Shown one piece after another: positions 12,569 through 18,258 of a stretch of 18,258 nucleotides of DNA. The notes beneath the pieces are model-generated. The model was not told where the DNA came from, made no database searches, and saw only the letters and a list, made by a program, of their open reading frames with translations. Each line of letters starts with the position of its first letter. The first letter of the stretch is position 1. Made by a program: the position numbers and the translations under genes. This DNA comes from JBEKHI01 sp050012355. GTDB taxonomy: Bacteria > Actinomycetota > Actinomycetes > Streptosporangiales > Streptosporangiaceae. The stretch is from the NCBI GenBank assembly GCA_050012355.1, contig JBEKHI010000140.1, positions 1 through 18,258 of the forward strand, given 5' to 3'.

Positions 12569-13999
12569 ATGAGGGTTCCCCCGCAGCTCGCCGTCGCGAC
12601 GTCCCTGCTGCTCGCCGCCGCCCTGGTCGCCTTCCCGGCCGACCCCGCGCTGGCCGCCAGCTCGGCGACGATCGATGGCGGCAGCCGATACCAGACGATC
12701 GCGGGCTTCGGCGCGTCCGAGGCGTTCGGCCAGGCCGAGACCGTGATGGACGCGACCCCGGCCGTCCAGGACCAGGTGCTCGACCTGCTCTACGGCACCC
12801 GCGCCGGCGCCGGGCTGACCATCCTGCGCAACGAGATCAGCGCGGACTCCGGCACCACCATCGAGCCGAACGCGCCATCCTCACCCACCGCCAAGCCCGC
12901 CTATCTCCCGCTTTCGGCTATCGACGAGGATCAGGGTCAGCTCTGGTTCACCCAGCAGATCAAGGCGCGGTTCGGCGTGACCAACGTGTTCGCCGACGCG
13001 TGGACGGCGCCCGCGTTCATGAAAACCAACGACGCCACCGACGAGGGCGGCACGCTGTGCGGGGCGCCGGGCGCGACCTGCGCGAGCGGTGACTGGCGGC
13101 AGGCGTACGCGAACTACCTCAAGCGGTACGCGCTCGACTACGCGGCCGCCGGGGACCGGCTCAGCTACGTCGGCCCGGAGAACGAGGCGAACCTGGCGAC
13201 CGACTACGACAGCATGCTGATGTCACCGGCCCAGACCGCGAACTTCCTCGACGTGCTCGGCCCGACGATGGCCCGCACCGGAACAAGGGTCGAGTGCTGC
13301 GCGACCGAGGGCTGGGACTACGCCCAGCAGTACGCCGCCGCGATCGAGGCGAACCCGACCGCCTACGCCGACACGGCGGTGTTCGGCTCGCACGGGTACA
13401 CCGAGGCGCCGACGACCCCGCTGGCTGGCTGGACCAAGCCGGCCTGGGAGACCGAGTGGTCCACCTTCGAGTCCTTCGATCCGGCCTGGGACGACGGGAC
13501 GGACGCGTCCGGTCTTACCTGGGCGCAGCACATCTTCGCCGGGCTCGACCAGGCCAATCTGTCCGCGTTCTTGTACTGGTGGGGCTCGACTACCCCAGCG
13601 GAGAACGGCGACAACGAGGGCCTGCTGGAAATCGACGGCTCCACCATCATCCCGACCGGCCGGCTCTGGGCATTCGCCAGCTTCAGCGACTTCGTGCGGC
13701 CCGGCGCGGTACGCATCGGCGCGACCACCGGCGACAGCGACCTGACCCTGGACGCGTTCCGGAACACCAACGGCACCATCGCGGTCGTGGCCCTCAATAC
13801 CAGCACCAGTCCGGACGCTGTTTCCTTCTCACTAGCCAATACAGATGTCCATAACGGCGCGACTGTTACCCCTTACGTCACGGATTCCTCATCCGCTATC
13901 GCGAGGCAGGCGCCTACCACTGTGCACAGCGGCGCGTTCACCGCGACGCTGCCCGCCCGGTCATTGGTCACATATGTGATACGGGCCAGCCGGCAATAG
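12569..13999 (+). CDS. Secreted glycoside hydrolase family 30 enzyme
   Basis: A 476-residue exported glycosidase. The signal peptide spans about residues 1-29 (basic MRVPPQ, Leu/Ala-rich core, cleavage near ALAAS). The catalytic TIM barrel starts with DGGSRYQTIAGFGASEAFG and continues with GAGLTILRNEISADSG, FADAWTAPAFMKTN, and DWRQAYANYLKRYALDY. The proposed acid/base is Glu206 in GPENEANL and the nucleophile is Glu296 in WETEWSTF, as in GH30 clan A enzymes. Residues about 375-476 form the small beta-sandwich typical of GH30; no separate carbohydrate-binding module is seen. Likely targets are xylan-type or beta-1,6-linked glycans, but the subfamily cannot be fixed by eye. Family members usually have Asn-Glu-Pro at the acid/base; here the Pro is Ala. 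Codons near the 3' end (about 13795-13930) are less GC-rich than the rest. Promoter and ribosome site are clear, and a hairpin repeat follows the stop. Confidence 0.88.
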   Translation: MRVPPQLAVATSLLLAAALVAFPADPALAASSATIDGGSRYQTIAGFGASEAFGQAETVMDATPAVQDQVLDLLYGTRAGAGLTILRNEISADSGTTIEPNAPSSPTAKPAYLPLSAIDEDQGQLWFTQQIKARFGVTNVFADAWTAPAFMKTNDATDEGGTLCGAPGATCASGDWRQAYANYLKRYALDYAAAGDRLSYVGPENEANLATDYDSMLMSPAQTANFLDVLGPTMARTGTRVECCATEGWDYAQQYAAAIEANPTAYADTAVFGSHGYTEAPTTPLAGWTKPAWETEWSTFESFDPAWDDGTDASGLTWAQHIFAGLDQANLSAFLYWWGSTTPAENGDNEGLLEIDGSTIIPTGRLWAFASFSDFVRPGAVRIGATTGDSDLTLDAFRNTNGTIAVVALNTSTSPDAVSFSLANTDVHNGATVTPYVTDSSSAIARQAPTTVHSGAFTATLPARSLVTYVIRASRQ

Positions 14000-14021
14000 C
14001 AACGAGTCATGGCGCCTAGCA

Positions 14022-14079
14022 CCCCCATGGATGTCCCATCGCTGGCACTATGGCGCCATCGATGGGCCATCGAAGACCC
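14022..14079. repeat. Dispersed hairpin repeat, copy 2
   Basis: GATGTCCCATCG (14030-14041) pairs with CGATGGGCCATC (14060-14071) with one mismatch around an 18-nt loop that includes the palindrome ATGGCGCCAT. It aligns ungapped to the minus strand of copy 1 (5731-5788) at about 47 of 58 positions. It lies between the convergent GH30 (stop 13999) and dehydrogenase (stop 14104) genes, a natural place for a bidirectional terminator. Confidence 0.7.
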
Positions 14080-14103
14080 TGGCACCGGGGACCGGGGGCG
14101 GCG

Positions 14104-14889
14104 TCAGGGGCCGGGTGGCGGAATCGCTAGATGCTCGTGGAGGCGGCGGCTGGCGTCGGCCATGATCGGGTCCACGCCGAGTTCGGTGAGCATCTCGGCG
14201 GCGGCCTCCATCTCGGCGCCGCGGCGCCGCGCGTGCCGGCTGGTGCCGGTGACGATCCGGTCCAGGATGGACGCGTCGGCCGCGGCCAGCTCGTCGGCGA
14301 TGTGCTCGCGCAGCCAGTCTTCGTAGCCGGCTTCGCGCGCGGCGGCGAGTGCCTCCACGATGGAAGCCGCCATCCCCTTGTAGAAGACGCTGCGCAGCAG
14401 CTTCCGCATCGCCGCGAGCCCGGCCGGGCCGTCAAGCACCTCGAGGTTCATCCCGAACGGGCGGGTCAGCTCGGCGAAGGCGGCGGCGCCGGTCCCGCTG
14501 GCGAGCATCGGCACCCGCAGCCCATGGCCGGGGCCGGGGACGGGCGCCATCATGGCGATGTCGGCCACGGTGATGCCGTACTCGGCGCCGATGGCCGCGA
14601 GCTCACGTTTGGTGCCGGGCGAGGCGGTGTTCAGGTCGGCCCACACCGCGTCGGGCCGCAGCCCCGCCACACCAGCACGGAACGCGCTTACGGCGGCCTT
14701 CGCGCTGTTCACGCTGAGTACCAGGGCCGAGCCCCGTGCGGCGTCCGCTTCGCTGCCGGCTCGGGTAACGCCCGCCGGCGTGGGCACGTCGGCTGGGTCG
14801 TAGCCCCGTACTGTCGCGCTGGCCGCCACTAGGTCCGCCGCGATCAGCGAACCCGCTTCGCCGAGGCCGAGTACCGCGACGACCGTCAT
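14104..14889 (-). CDS. NAD(P)-binding 6PGDH-like dehydrogenase with DUF1932 domain
   Basis: A 261-residue cytoplasmic oxidoreductase of the 6-phosphogluconate/beta-hydroxyacid dehydrogenase group. The N-terminal Rossmann domain carries the dinucleotide loop GLGEAG (residues 8-13), the NAD(P)-side strand VRGYDP, LVLSVNSAKAA, and the substrate-side VWADLNTASPGTK. The C-terminal helical part, beginning MRKLLRSVFYKGMAASIVEALAAAREAGYED, matches DUF1932, which replaces the usual second domain. The conserved Lys after the KLLRSVFYK segment would be the catalytic Lys. The substrate is unknown. The ATG at 14889 overlaps the TGA stop of the upstream membrane-protein gene by four bases (ATGA), so translation is coupled. 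No separate Shine-Dalgarno is seen. It converges on the GH30 gene with a hairpin repeat in the 104-bp gap. Confidence 0.82.
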   Translation of the reverse strand: MTVVAVLGLGEAGSLIAADLVAASATVRGYDPADVPTPAGVTRAGSEADAARGSALVLSVNSAKAAVSAFRAGVAGLRPDAVWADLNTASPGTKRELAAIGAEYGITVADIAMMAPVPGPGHGLRVPMLASGTGAAAFAELTRPFGMNLEVLDGPAGLAAMRKLLRSVFYKGMAASIVEALAAAREAGYEDWLREHIADELAAADASILDRIVTGTSRHARRRGAEMEAAAEMLTELGVDPIMADASRRLHEHLAIPPPGP

Positions 14890-15794
14890 GCCGGGTAATC
14901 GCCGACAGCGGTCGCCCCGTCGTCAAGTGTCGCTTCCCCAGCCGACTTCACCAGCGGCTCGAACGGCCCGCGCGGCTTCTCCTCGGTGGCATCGCCAGAG
15001 TCCCGGTACACGAACATGGCGGCGGGCTCCGGCGGCGCCACCGGCATCAGCGGAACGTCACGGGCCGGCCGCTGCGGCTCCTGGTGGAGGACCTCGGCGT
15101 ACTCCGGGCCGTCCGGCTGCTCGGCACCCCAGGAACCGAACTCGTGTCCCGGCGTAACCGGGCCGTCGTCGCGTCGTTCGTCGCGAGACGGCGGGCCGAT
15201 CAGCCCGCCCGGCGAGTAGACCGACGTCGGATCGAGCGGAGCCGCTCGTCGTTCGGCCGCGGCGGGAGGCGGCGGCACGAACGGCCGCGGCTGCTGCCGT
15301 CGCCCGGGGTCACCGCCGAACCCCGGTGGCGGGAACTGGTAACCGTTGGCCTTCGGCGCGGACGGAGCCGCCGGGAAGCCGCCGGTACGCGCTCGGGCCG
15401 GTCCCGGTGCGGGCCGCCAAGCGTTCGGCACCCCGGCGGGCGGGCCAACGGGGTGCTGGGCGGGAGAGAACTGGCCCGCGCTGGGCCACGTGCCCGGTGG
15501 GATGGCGGCGGCCTGGACGGGATAGCCAGCGTCGTTATGGTCAGATCGACGTCGGCCGGTGACCGCCTTGGCTAGCCAGAAAAGGGTCAGTGTCACCAGA
15601 CCGAACGCCACCCCCGCCACGGCCAGTATCGCTCCCGCGCTGGTCAGCGAGCCGAAGGAGGAGTGCTTGTCCGCCGTCCGGAGCACAAGGCTGGCCAGCA
15701 GCAGCAGAAACCCGGCCGTGAGCAGCAGCGCACCGAAGGCCACGAGCGGAACAGGGCCCCTCCCCCGTCCCAAGGCAACGTTATCGCCACGCAC
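14886..15794 (-). CDS. Two-TM membrane protein with long Pro-rich cytoplasmic tail
   Basis: A 302-residue protein I cannot assign to a named family. Two hydrophobic helices are at about residues 15-40 (VPLVAFGALLLTAGFLLLLASLVL) and 52-78 (GAILAVAGVAFGLVTLTLFWLAKAV). Then comes a basic stop-transfer patch (TGRRRSD) and about 220 residues of low-complexity Pro/Gly/Arg/Ala-rich sequence, predicted disordered. The tail ends in a more acidic segment with EKPRGPFEPLVKSAG. Such layouts are common in actinobacterial membrane proteins of unknown role. The start is GTG at 15794, supported by GAGGG (15803-15807) 8 bases upstream and by a candidate promoter. The stop overlaps the start of the DUF1932 dehydrogenase, so the two form a coupled pair, although their jobs have no obvious link. 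Confidence 0.75.
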   Translation of the reverse strand: MRGDNVALGRGRGPVPLVAFGALLLTAGFLLLLASLVLRTADKHSSFGSLTSAGAILAVAGVAFGLVTLTLFWLAKAVTGRRRSDHNDAGYPVQAAAIPPGTWPSAGQFSPAQHPVGPPAGVPNAWRPAPGPARARTGGFPAAPSAPKANGYQFPPPGFGGDPGRRQQPRPFVPPPPAAAERRAAPLDPTSVYSPGGLIGPPSRDERRDDGPVTPGHEFGSWGAEQPDGPEYAEVLHQEPQRPARDVPLMPVAPPEPAAMFVYRDSGDATEEKPRGPFEPLVKSAGEATLDDGATAVGDYPA

Positions 15795-15802
15795 AGTCGT
15801 AA

Positions 15803-15807
15803 CCCTC
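15803..15807 (-). promoter_or_regulatory. Ribosome binding site of the membrane-protein gene
   Basis: GAGGG on the minus strand, 8 bases upstream of the GTG at 15794, supports this GTG as the start. Confidence 0.55.
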
Positions 15808-15831
15808 GCATCCTGGATCAGGCAACCGCAA

Positions 15832-15859
15832 GCTATATGCCCCGGTCAAACAATGACAA
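15832..15859 (-). promoter_or_regulatory. Candidate promoter of the membrane-protein/dehydrogenase pair
   Basis: On the minus strand TTGTCA (15854-15859), a 16-bp spacer and TATAGC (15832-15837) give a fair sigma-70-type promoter in the 110-bp divergent gap. Transcription would begin near 15825. Confidence 0.45.
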
Positions 15860-15904
15860 CCTTGTGACAACACGGAGCGTCACTCCGACGATAGGGTTGC
15901 GGCC

Positions 15905-16705
15905 ATGGCAACCCTGGAAGAAACATTCCTCGCCTTGCATATACCCGGCGAGCCGCTACTGCTGCCCAATCCGTGGGATGTCGGCTCGGCCAAGATCCTC
16001 GCCTCGCTCGGTTACGAGGCGCTCGCCACCACGAGCTCCGGTTGCGCGGCGGCGCTCGGACGGCTAGACGGCCAGGTAACCCGCGATGAGGCGCTGGGGC
16101 ACGCCGCTGTCATCGCCGCGGCGACCAGCCTGCCGGTTTCGGCGGACCTGGAGGATTGTTTCGCCCGCGAGCCCGAAGGCGTCGCGCAGACGGTCACGCT
16201 GGCGGCCTCGACCGGCCTGGCGGGCTGCTCCATCGAGGACTACACCCGTGACGACTCCAGCCCGATCTACGAGCCAGCGCTCGCGGCCGAGCGGGTCGCC
16301 GCCGCAGCCGAGGCCGCGCACGCGCACGGGCTGGTGCTCACCGCCCGGTGCGAGAACCACCTGCATGGACAGCACGACCTCGACGACACGATCGCGCGGC
16401 TGCGGAGCTACGCCGAGGCGGGGGCGGACGTGCTCTATGCCCCCGGCGTTACGCTGGCCGACGAGATCGAGCGGATCGTCGCCGAGACCGACCGCCCGGT
16501 AAACGTGCTGACGATGCCCGGCGCACCGTCGGTCAGCGAGCTGGCGGCCGCGGGTGTCAGCCGGATCTCCACCGGCGGAGCACTCGCGTTCGCGGCCTAC
16601 GGTGCGCTCACCGAGGCCGCGGTCGAGCTGCGAGTCTCCGGCGGTTACGAGTTCCTGGCGGTGACCGCCATCGGCAAGTCCGCGGCCGCCCGCGCGTTCA
16701 GCTAA
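15905..16705 (+). CDS. Isocitrate lyase/PEP mutase family protein
   Basis: A 266-residue TIM-barrel enzyme of the isocitrate lyase/phosphoenolpyruvate mutase superfamily (PF13714 type). Signatures are LLLPNPWDVGSAKILASLGY (18-37), LPVSADLEDCF with Asp81 and Glu83 as the likely Mg2+ ligands, GCSIEDYT, LTARCENHLHG, and YAEAGADVLYAPGV followed by LTMPGAPSVSELAAAGV. The isocitrate lyase Lys-Lys-Cys-Gly-His loop is absent, so it is not a glyoxylate-cycle isocitrate lyase. The subgroup includes 2-methylisocitrate lyase-like enzymes, oxaloacetate decarboxylases and PEP mutase/hydrolase types, which act on 2-oxo acids or their phosphono analogues; I cannot choose among them. There is no phosphonate gene nearby. 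The ATG at 15905 has no clear Shine-Dalgarno, and TAGGGT 7 bases upstream could be a -10 for a leaderless message. It overlaps the convergent oxidoreductase gene by 8 bases. Confidence 0.88.
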   Translation: MATLEETFLALHIPGEPLLLPNPWDVGSAKILASLGYEALATTSSGCAAALGRLDGQVTRDEALGHAAVIAAATSLPVSADLEDCFAREPEGVAQTVTLAASTGLAGCSIEDYTRDDSSPIYEPALAAERVAAAAEAAHAHGLVLTARCENHLHGQHDLDDTIARLRSYAEAGADVLYAPGVTLADEIERIVAETDRPVNVLTMPGAPSVSELAAAGVSRISTGGALAFAAYGALTEAAVELRVSGGYEFLAVTAIGKSAAARAFS

Positions 16706-17642
16706 CGAGGGCGGGAAGCACCTCGGCCGCCAGCAGCTCCAGGTGCTCCAGGTCGCTCAGGTCGAGCACCTGCAGGTACAGGCGGGATACCCCGGCGTCG
16801 GCGTATTCGCCGATCTTGGAGACGATCTCCTGCGGTGTCCCGGCCAGCCCGTTCTCGCGGAGATCGGACAGGTCACGGCCGATCGCCGCCGCCCGCCGCT
16901 GCAGTTCGGCTTCGTCCCGGCCGCAGCACACCACCTGGGCGGCCGAGAAGGCCATCGTCGACGGATCCCGCCCGGCGGCCTCGCACGCCCCGCGTACCCG
17001 CTCGAATAGCACCGCGCTGTCGGCGGGCGACTTGAACGCCGCGTTGAACTCGTCCGCGTACCGGGCGGCGAGCGCCGGGGTACGCCGCGGGCCGTTGCCC
17101 CCGATGATCACCGGCGGGCGCGGATGCTGCGCGGGCTTGGGCAATGCGGGCGAGTCGGTGAGCTCGTAATACTGGCCCTTGTAGCTGAAGGTCTGGTCCG
17201 GCCGGGTCTCCCACAGCCCGGTGATGACCGCGAGTTGCTCCTCGAACCGGCCGAACCGTTCGCGGAGCGAGGGGAACGGCATCCCGTAGGCGGTGTGCTC
17301 GGCTTCGAACCAGCCCGCGCCGAAACCGAACTCGACCCGGCCGCCGCTCATCTCGTCGACCTGGGCGACGGTGATCGCGAGCGGTCCAGGCAGCCGGAAG
17401 GTCGCGGCCGTGACCAGCGTGCCGAGCCTGATCGTGGACGTCTCGACCGCCAGCGCGGCCAGCGTCGCCCAGGCGTCGGTCGGGCCGGGCTCGCCCGTCC
17501 CGTCGCCCATCCTCAGATAGTGGTCGGAACGGAAGAACGCGTCGAAGCCCAGGTCTTCCGCCGCCTTGGCGACGCGGCGGAGCGTGCCGTAGCTGGCACC
17601 CTGCTGAGGCTCAGTGAAGATCCGAAGTCGCATGGGTCCCAT
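16698..17642 (-). CDS. LLM-class F420-dependent oxidoreductase (Rv1855c-type)
   Basis: A 314-residue luciferase-like TIM-barrel oxidoreductase, complete and of family length. It reads LRIFTEPQQGASYGTLRRVA, FDAFFRSDHYLRMGD, TIRLGTLVTAATFRLPGPLA, EMSGGRVEFGFGAGWFEAEH, PPVIIGGNGPRRTPALAARYADEFN, and a C-terminal GTPQEIVSKIGEYADAGVSRLYLQVLD. This is the pattern of the probable F420-dependent group TIGR03560 (Rv1855c family). It is expected to move a hydride between reduced F420 and an unknown substrate in the cytoplasm. The start may be ATG 17642 or the in-frame ATG three codons later (17633); neither has a strong ribosome site. Its start lies inside the upstream 112-residue gene (overlap 17611-17642), which suggests coupling. 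Unlike the damaged relative at 2076-2806, nothing is missing. Confidence 0.9.
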   Translation of the reverse strand: MGPMRLRIFTEPQQGASYGTLRRVAKAAEDLGFDAFFRSDHYLRMGDGTGEPGPTDAWATLAALAVETSTIRLGTLVTAATFRLPGPLAITVAQVDEMSGGRVEFGFGAGWFEAEHTAYGMPFPSLRERFGRFEEQLAVITGLWETRPDQTFSYKGQYYELTDSPALPKPAQHPRPPVIIGGNGPRRTPALAARYADEFNAAFKSPADSAVLFERVRGACEAAGRDPSTMAFSAAQVVCCGRDEAELQRRAAAIGRDLSDLRENGLAGTPQEIVSKIGEYADAGVSRLYLQVLDLSDLEHLELLAAEVLPALVS

Positions 17643-17949
17643 CGTGCCAGAACGGGATATCGGTGATGCGGTAGACCTCCGACGGGTCGACGGTCCGCGT
17701 CTTGGCCTCCCAGTACACCCCGCCCGACCGGGTCCTGCGGCCGATGAAGTACCGGCCGGTCCCCTGGTAGGTCGTCTCGAGGCCGCCGACCGAGATCCGC
17801 AGCCGGACCTCCTCGACGATGCAGAGAAAGACGCTGCCGTCCTTCACCCGCGCCTCGCCCATCCGCATCGCGCTGGCGGCGTCCGCGCAGACGCCCTGCG
17901 CGGTCGGTCCCGCCACGATGTCATTGCCGAGCAGACTCCAAAGGTACAT
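17611..17949 (-). CDS. Small protein of unknown function next to a GntR regulator
   Basis: A 112-residue protein that I do not recognise. It is a soluble, mixed alpha/beta sequence: MYLWSLLGNDIVAGPTAQGV, a short helix with DAASAMRMGEARV, then a beta-rich section (VFLCIVEEVRLRISVGG, TGRYFIGRRTRSGGVYWEA) and an end at ITDIPFWHDGTHATSDLH. There is no signal peptide, membrane span or known catalytic motif. The ATG at 17949 has no good Shine-Dalgarno. It overlaps the start of the F420 oxidoreductase by 32 bases in another frame and is divergent from the GntR gene, sharing an 87-bp control region with a perfect palindrome. It may therefore be the regulator's target, which is inference. Confidence 0.65.
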   Translation of the reverse strand: MYLWSLLGNDIVAGPTAQGVCADAASAMRMGEARVKDGSVFLCIVEEVRLRISVGGLETTYQGTGRYFIGRRTRSGGVYWEAKTRTVDPSEVYRITDIPFWHDGTHATSDLH

Positions 17950-18000
17950 GCCAGCCAGCGTACAGCATCACGGCAATGGTCGACTACTGTCGAAAGGTTG

Positions 18001-18022
18001 CGATTGGCAACTTTGCCAATCG
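18001..18022. promoter_or_regulatory. Perfect palindromic operator before the GntR gene
   Basis: Arms CGATTGGCAA (18001-18010) and TTGCCAATCG (18013-18022) are exact reverse complements around CT. The site covers a possible -35 (TTGGCA at 18004-18009), with TACGGT at 18025-18030 as a -10 after a short 15-bp spacer, and the ATG lies 14 bases beyond the palindrome. This is the expected position for autorepression by the GntR protein and for control of the divergent 112-residue gene. Confidence 0.7.
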
Positions 18023-18036
18023 AGTACGGTACAGGG

Positions 18037-18258
18037 ATGTCGATAGGTGACGAATCAGACCCAAGAGCGTATGTACGACTCGCCTCCGAGCTGCGCAAGG
18101 CGATCGCCGACGGAAAATATTCGCCGGGCGAGCCGACGCCCTCGATCACCACGCTCAGCCAGCAGTCTGGCCACGCCCGGCAGACCTGCGCCAAGGCGCT
18201 CAACGTGCTGGTCGACGAGGGACTCCTGATCCGCTATCCGGGCCTCGGCTATTACGTG
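18037..18258 (+). CDS. GntR-family regulator, N-terminal part (3' end outside window)
   Basis: An open frame of 74 codons from ATG 18037 to the window edge. It reads as a GntR winged helix-turn-helix: YVRLASELRKAIADGKYSPGE, PTPSITTLSQQSGHARQTCAKALNVL, DEGLLIRYPGLGYYV. All key positions of the GntR DNA-binding domain are present: the Gly-Lys/Pro-Gly turn, the recognition helix with RQTCAKAL, and the wing ending in GYYV. The effector domain, if any, lies beyond the window; small actinobacterial GntR proteins often end soon after the wing. ATG 18037 sits 7 bases after a possible -10 (TACGGT, 18025-18030) with no Shine-Dalgarno, so a leaderless message is likely. The perfect palindrome at 18001-18022 is its probable own operator. 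Confidence 0.85.
   Translation, partial: MSIGDESDPRAYVRLASELRKAIADGKYSPGEPTPSITTLSQQSGHARQTCAKALNVLVDEGLLIRYPGLGYYV

Noticed and set aside
5731..14079. Inverted repeats as ends of an insertion sequence or composite transposon
   Set aside because: The block holds housekeeping acnA and no transposase or integrase, and I see no target-site duplication outside the copies.
15905..16705. True isocitrate lyase (aceA) or phosphonate biosynthesis enzyme
   Set aside because: The protein is too short and lacks the isocitrate lyase cysteine loop, and no phosphonate-pathway partner gene lies nearby.
1..18258. CRISPR array, tRNA/rRNA genes, toxin-antitoxin, restriction or other defence genes
   Set aside because: No regularly spaced direct repeats, no cloverleaf with TTC-A and CCA-like ends, and no protein with the relevant motifs was found on either strand.

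Overview
The window is GC-rich DNA with strongly G/C-biased third codon positions, frequent GTG starts and gene-dense layout. Two F420-type luciferase-like oxidoreductase genes, TetR and GntR regulators, a secreted family-30 glycosidase and a single-chain aconitase all point to a soil-type, probably filamentous, actinomycete (Actinomycetota). I cannot name the genus from sequence alone. No tRNA, rRNA, CRISPR array, transposase, integrase or phage gene is visible. No stretch over 300 bases lacks a gene: the largest gaps are about 188 bp (5631-5818) and 196 bp (12373-12568), and both hold candidate regulatory structure.

Region 1 (1-4899) starts with the 3' end of a TetR-type regulator converging on a complete TetR regulator. 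The second is divergent from a small operon: an alpha/beta hydrolase, a luciferase-like oxidoreductase whose 3' part is damaged by an internal deletion and frameshift, and a two-domain DUF952 + DUF985 (cupin_5) protein. Two 15-bp near-palindromes in the divergent promoter region are the likely TetR operators. A secreted nucleosidase/phosphorylase-fold protein follows.

Region 2 (4896-9536, all minus strand) has an SAM methyltransferase, a phospholipase C/acid phosphatase-like phosphoesterase without a signal peptide, a 627-residue very acidic protein of unknown function, and the 3' remnant of a propeller-type (DUF4185-like) protein.

Region 3 (9585-13999) has the aconitase gene with a perfect 16-bp stem hairpin after it, and a divergently transcribed secreted GH30 glycosidase. 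The shared 196-bp gap carries a palindrome, good candidate promoters for both genes and clear ribosome binding sites.

Region 4 (14104-18258) has a coupled pair (Pro-rich two-TM membrane protein, then an NAD(P)-binding 6PGDH-like/DUF1932 dehydrogenase). A divergent isocitrate lyase/PEP mutase family enzyme follows, then an Rv1855c-type F420 oxidoreductase overlapping a small unknown gene. Last is the start of a GntR regulator cut by the window end, with a perfect 10+10 bp palindrome over its likely promoter.

The strongest structure not explained by genes is a pair of about 58-bp hairpin repeats in inverted orientation at 5731-5788 and 14022-14079, each just beyond the 3' end of a hydrolytic-enzyme gene. 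I see no convincing new multi-gene defence, secretion or biosynthetic system. Most of the window reads as ordinary chromosomal metabolism with some gene decay.
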